Assembly (NCBI GenBank): GCA_030146385.1
Contig: JASLBX010000001.1
Location: 1 to 7,063 of the forward strand
DNA from: Jiangellaceae bacterium
Lineage (GTDB): Bacteria > Actinomycetota > Actinomycetes > Jiangellales > Jiangellaceae
Reading direction: 5' to 3'
Length of the DNA: 7,063 nt
The notes below the pieces were generated by a model. It searched no databases and was not told the DNA's origin. It worked only from the letters and a program-made list of their open reading frames with translations. The position numbers were made by a program, and so were the translations under genes. Of this stretch, positions 4,714-7,063 are shown in pieces. Numbering within the stretch: position 1 is the first letter of the stretch; the number at the start of each line of letters is the position of its first letter.

Positions 4714-6645
4714 TCACTCGTCGCAAGCGCGCTGTTGCGCGGGCAGGCGGAGGGTGAACACCGAGCCCTCGCCGAGCGTGCTGGTGACATCGACGCTGCC
4801 ACCGTGCGCCTCGATTAGTTGTTTCGTGATCGCCAGTCCGAGGCCGCTACCGCCCGTCGCCCGGCTTCGTGATTCGTCTACCCGGTAGAAGCGATCAAAA
4901 AGGTTCGGCAGGTGTTCTGCCGCGATCCCGGGCCCGGAGTCGGTAACCGTTAGCACGACGTCGTCGTCCCGGCGAGCGCCAACCGTGACCGAGCCGCCTG
5001 CAGGTGTGTGCCGCACCGCGTTGCTGACCAGGTTGCCCAGCGCCTGGCGAAGACGGACAGGATCGCTGTGGACTGTGATGGGCGCCGGCGCGTCGACGGT
5101 CAGTGTCACGTCGGCCTCGTCGGCGTGGGTACGGTGCGCGGCCGCGACCTGCCGGGACAGCTCTGCGGCATCGGTGTCCTCGGGATGCAGACGCAGCTTC
5201 CCCGCGTCGGCCAGGGCGAGATCCTGAAGATCGTCTATTAGTCGTTGCAGCAACGTCGCCTCCTCGAGGAGGGACGTGACGAGCGACTGATCGAGCGGCA
5301 CGACCCCGTCTTCGGCCGCTTCCAGGTAACCGCGGACGTTTGCGACGGGCGTACGCAGCTCGTGCGCGACATCGCTAACCATGGCTCGGCGCCGGGTTTC
5401 ATTGGTTTCGATCGACTCCGCCATTGAGTTGAACGCCGTTGCCAGCTGCGCTACCTCGTCGCGACCACTGATCTCGACGCGCGCGTCGTGATCGCCCGAT
5501 CCCATCCGCCGGGCGGCCGCCGTCAGCGCGCAGATGGGACGGGTCAGCCGGCGGCCGGCCAGCACGGTGACACCGGTAGCCGTGGCCAGCACGGCCGAGC
5601 CCGCCAATGTGGTTCTCCACCATCCGTCGCCAGAGAATGGGTCGAACCGCTCGGTGGTGCCGGTGTACAACAGCGCGGGCTCGGCGACGAACGGAGCCAT
5701 GGCCTCACTCCACGCTTTCGATGTGCATTCGTTCGCCACGTCGATGTCGTCCACTGCCTGTCCGCGCTCCGGTTGCGCGGGCACTACCTGTCGGAGACCC
5801 TGGTCTCCGAGGCGAACCTCGTAGGGGACGTTCGCCTCAAGGAAGCACTCCTCGATCAGCCGATTTGCCTCCCCGTTGACCGCCAGCGCCGCCTGGCTTG
5901 GCTTGGACAGCTCGTCTGGCACGCAGTCGGCTCCGGGTTCGTCAGGGCCTGGAGGTAGCTGTTCGAAGAGCCGAGCGGGCTGCGGCTGGCCGACATCGCC
6001 ACCGATTACATCCTCTGCACGAACCTCTTCGTAGACCTGAATCTCACCGCCCGGCGTTACCTCCACTTCGGCACCAAGGGCTTCCCTCAGGCACGTCGTG
6101 GCCTCGGCTGAAAGTTCGCGTCGGCGCTGAGCCTCCTCACCGGTCAATCGCCACGTTGCAGGGACGGTCCATACTCCTGACGCCTCGAGCGTGAACGGGC
6201 CCGTCGAGACGTCGTAAGCTTCCGCGATCGGATCGTCCGAAATCCATACCTCCGCTGCCGCGGTTGGTGCCTCAACGTCTATGGCTGAGACATGGACAAT
6301 GGGGAACGACAACACGTCGATCTCGGCCGTCGGGGTCGGTGGCAACTCCGACGTGGCGGCGGAATCGGCGAGAACCTCGCCGTCACGGGTGGTCAGTGCG
6401 ATCCGTCGCCCGCTGCCAGCGGCGAGCTCGGCCACTAACGGACCGACGCCTTCCCACGAGTCGTTATTCAACGCGTAGTCGGTCAGCAGCTGGTAGGCAA
6501 CCGTGTCCGCCTCGAGCGTGCGTGCGAACTCGCCCCGGAAGCGCTCGCCGGTATCCCGCGTGGTGAGCCAAGCGGTGGCCGCGATGGCGAATACGGCGAC
6601 AGCCAGAGACAGGCCAAGCAGCCGGAAGAACAAGCTGTTTCGCAT
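4714..6645 (-). CDS. membrane sensor histidine kinase (HAMP-HisKA-HATPase_c) with large outside domain
   Basis: This 643-residue kinase autophosphorylates on His and passes phosphate to its partner regulator. Order: TM1 at about 7-27; an outside sensor domain at about 30-342; TM2 at about 344-364; HAMP at about 365-415; HisKA with the phospho-acceptor H428 in VAHELRTP; then the ATPase domain with the N box (N538, N542), G1 DSGPGI (569-574), F box FDRFYRVD (583-590) and G2 GGSGLGLAI (598-606). All catalytic motifs are intact. The sensor domain is about 310 residues, roughly twice the usual size for BaeS-like kinases, and has four cysteines (C185, C241, C267, C307) that may form two disulfides. 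Its ligand is unknown. The ATG at 6645 lies two bases after the regulator stop with GGAG seven bases upstream, so translation is probably coupled. The in-frame upstream extension overlaps the regulator and is rejected. Confidence 0.93.
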   Translation of the reverse strand: MRNSLFFRLLGLSLAVAVFAIAATAWLTTRDTGERFRGEFARTLEADTVAYQLLTDYALNNDSWEGVGPLVAELAAGSGRRIALTTRDGEVLADSAATSELPPTPTAEIDVLSFPIVHVSAIDVEAPTAAAEVWISDDPIAEAYDVSTGPFTLEASGVWTVPATWRLTGEEAQRRRELSAEATTCLREALGAEVEVTPGGEIQVYEEVRAEDVIGGDVGQPQPARLFEQLPPGPDEPGADCVPDELSKPSQAALAVNGEANRLIEECFLEANVPYEVRLGDQGLRQVVPAQPERGQAVDDIDVANECTSKAWSEAMAPFVAEPALLYTGTTERFDPFSGDGWWRTTLAGSAVLATATGVTVLAGRRLTRPICALTAAARRMGSGDHDARVEISGRDEVAQLATAFNSMAESIETNETRRRAMVSDVAHELRTPVANVRGYLEAAEDGVVPLDQSLVTSLLEEATLLQRLIDDLQDLALADAGKLRLHPEDTDAAELSRQVAAAHRTHADEADVTLTVDAPAPITVHSDPVRLRQALGNLVSNAVRHTPAGGSVTVGARRDDDVVLTVTDSGPGIAAEHLPNLFDRFYRVDESRSRATGGSGLGLAITKQLIEAHGGSVDVTSTLGEGSVFTLRLPAQQRACDE

Positions 6646-6647
6646 CG

Positions 6648-7063
6648 TTAGTCTCCGCCGGTTCTGGACGCACTCGGCTCGTCGACCATCTTGTAGCCCA
6701 CGCCGTAGACGGTCAGCAGATAGTTCGGCGAGGCCGGATCGGACTCGATCTTGCGACGCAGGTTCATCACATGCACGTCCACGGTGCGATGGAGCGCGTC
6801 GTGGTCGAAGCCGAACGCCTGCTCCAGCAGGTACTGGCGGGTGAACGCCCGGCCCGGAGAAGCGCACAGGCACTTGAGAATCTTGAACTCGGCCGGCGTC
6901 ACGTCCACTTGCCGTGCGCCAACCCACACCTCGTGACGCGCCGGATCGACCACCAGCTCACCGATTCGGTACGGCTCGTCGTCCGCCGACACATGCCGGT
7001 TCGCCCTGCGCAGAAGCGTGCGGACGCGAGCGACGAGCTCACGCGGGCTGTACGGCTTGGTGA
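6648..7063 (-). CDS. OmpR/PhoB-family response regulator, 5' end missing
   Basis: The gene runs off the right edge: the open frame continues to 7061 without a natural start, and the last 137 residues are visible. It begins within the receiver domain at TKPYSPREL, where the Lys is the conserved signalling lysine and the KPY/F is typical of the last beta strand. Then come the linker and a complete winged-helix DNA-binding domain, with VTPAEFKILKCLCASPGRAF, the recognition helix in HRTVDVHVMNLRRKIE, and the wing YLLTVYGVGYKM. The phospho-acceptor Asp is outside the window. The GTG at 6992 would be a false start because the conserved receiver end lies upstream of it. The gene is followed after two bases by the kinase gene, making a classical two-component pair. 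Its targets are unknown; autoregulation is common in such pairs, but the promoter is not in view. Confidence 0.93.
   Translation of the reverse strand, partial: TKPYSPRELVARVRTLLRRANRHVSADDEPYRIGELVVDPARHEVWVGARQVDVTPAEFKILKCLCASPGRAFTRQYLLEQAFGFDHDALHRTVDVHVMNLRRKIESDPASPNYLLTVYGVGYKMVDEPSASRTGGD
6653..6660 (-). promoter_or_regulatory. ribosome binding site of the kinase gene, inside the regulator gene
   Basis: CGGCGGAG at 6660-6653, reading leftward, contains GGAG seven bases before the kinase ATG at 6645. It sits in the last codons of the response regulator, whose TAA is at 6650-6648. This fixes the kinase start just after the regulator stop and points to translational coupling. Confidence 0.65.

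Noticed and set aside
3138..4757. Long plus-strand open frame of 539 codons opposite the pRiA4b-like gene
   Set aside because: It is an antisense shadow made open by high third-position GC. The translation is Arg/Val/Glu-rich with no domain, while the minus strand carries clear pRiA4b motifs.
6648..6992. Short 114-residue regulator starting at the GTG at 6992
   Set aside because: The frame upstream encodes the conserved receiver-domain end TKPYSPREL, so this is the 3' part of a full regulator cut by the window edge, not a stand-alone DNA-binding protein.

Overview
The window looks like chromosomal DNA from a high-GC actinobacterium. Coding regions favour G/C at the third codon position, GTG starts are used, one gene appears leaderless, and the protein families (DUF664-type DinB proteins, a pRiA4b ORF-3-like protein, an OmpR/HAMP-HisKA pair) are common in Actinobacteria. 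Genus cannot be told from sequence alone. No rRNA, tRNA, CRISPR array, transposase or integrase gene is visible.

Layout, left to right. (1) 136-609, minus strand: a small exported protein of unknown function with a clear signal peptide, a strong Shine-Dalgarno, and a promoter candidate whose -10 is covered by a palindrome. (2) 610-1384: a gene-poor stretch of about 775 bases. Its left part holds no supportable gene. Its right part (1087-1317) is a dense set of repeats: three copies of a TGCAATGCACAC-type box, a perfect 21-bp inverted repeat, and a central CTATAG lying exactly on the symmetry axis. (3) 1385-2116, minus strand: a class I SAM-dependent methyltransferase. (4) 2359-2856, plus strand: a DinB/DUF664 protein, divergent from the methyltransferase and probably leaderless, followed by a hairpin. 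(5) 3018-7063, minus strand: a compact run read leftward, made of the C-terminal part of an OmpR-family response regulator (its start lies beyond the right edge), a 643-residue membrane sensor histidine kinase with a very large cysteine-containing outside domain, and a 555-residue protein with a C-terminal pRiA4b ORF-3-like domain. The gaps between the last three are only 2 and 28 bases.

How the genes work together. The regulator-kinase pair is a classical phosphorelay: the outside domain senses something at the cell surface, H428 is phosphorylated, and the phosphate passes to an Asp in the receiver domain, which is outside the window. The pRiA4b-like protein may be co-transcribed with it, but no functional link can be shown. 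The other three genes look like independent units. The parts most worth a second look are the nested inverted repeat at 1087-1317 and the apparently duplicated cysteine-pair module in the kinase sensor domain. Nothing here is strong enough to be called a new defence or mobile system.
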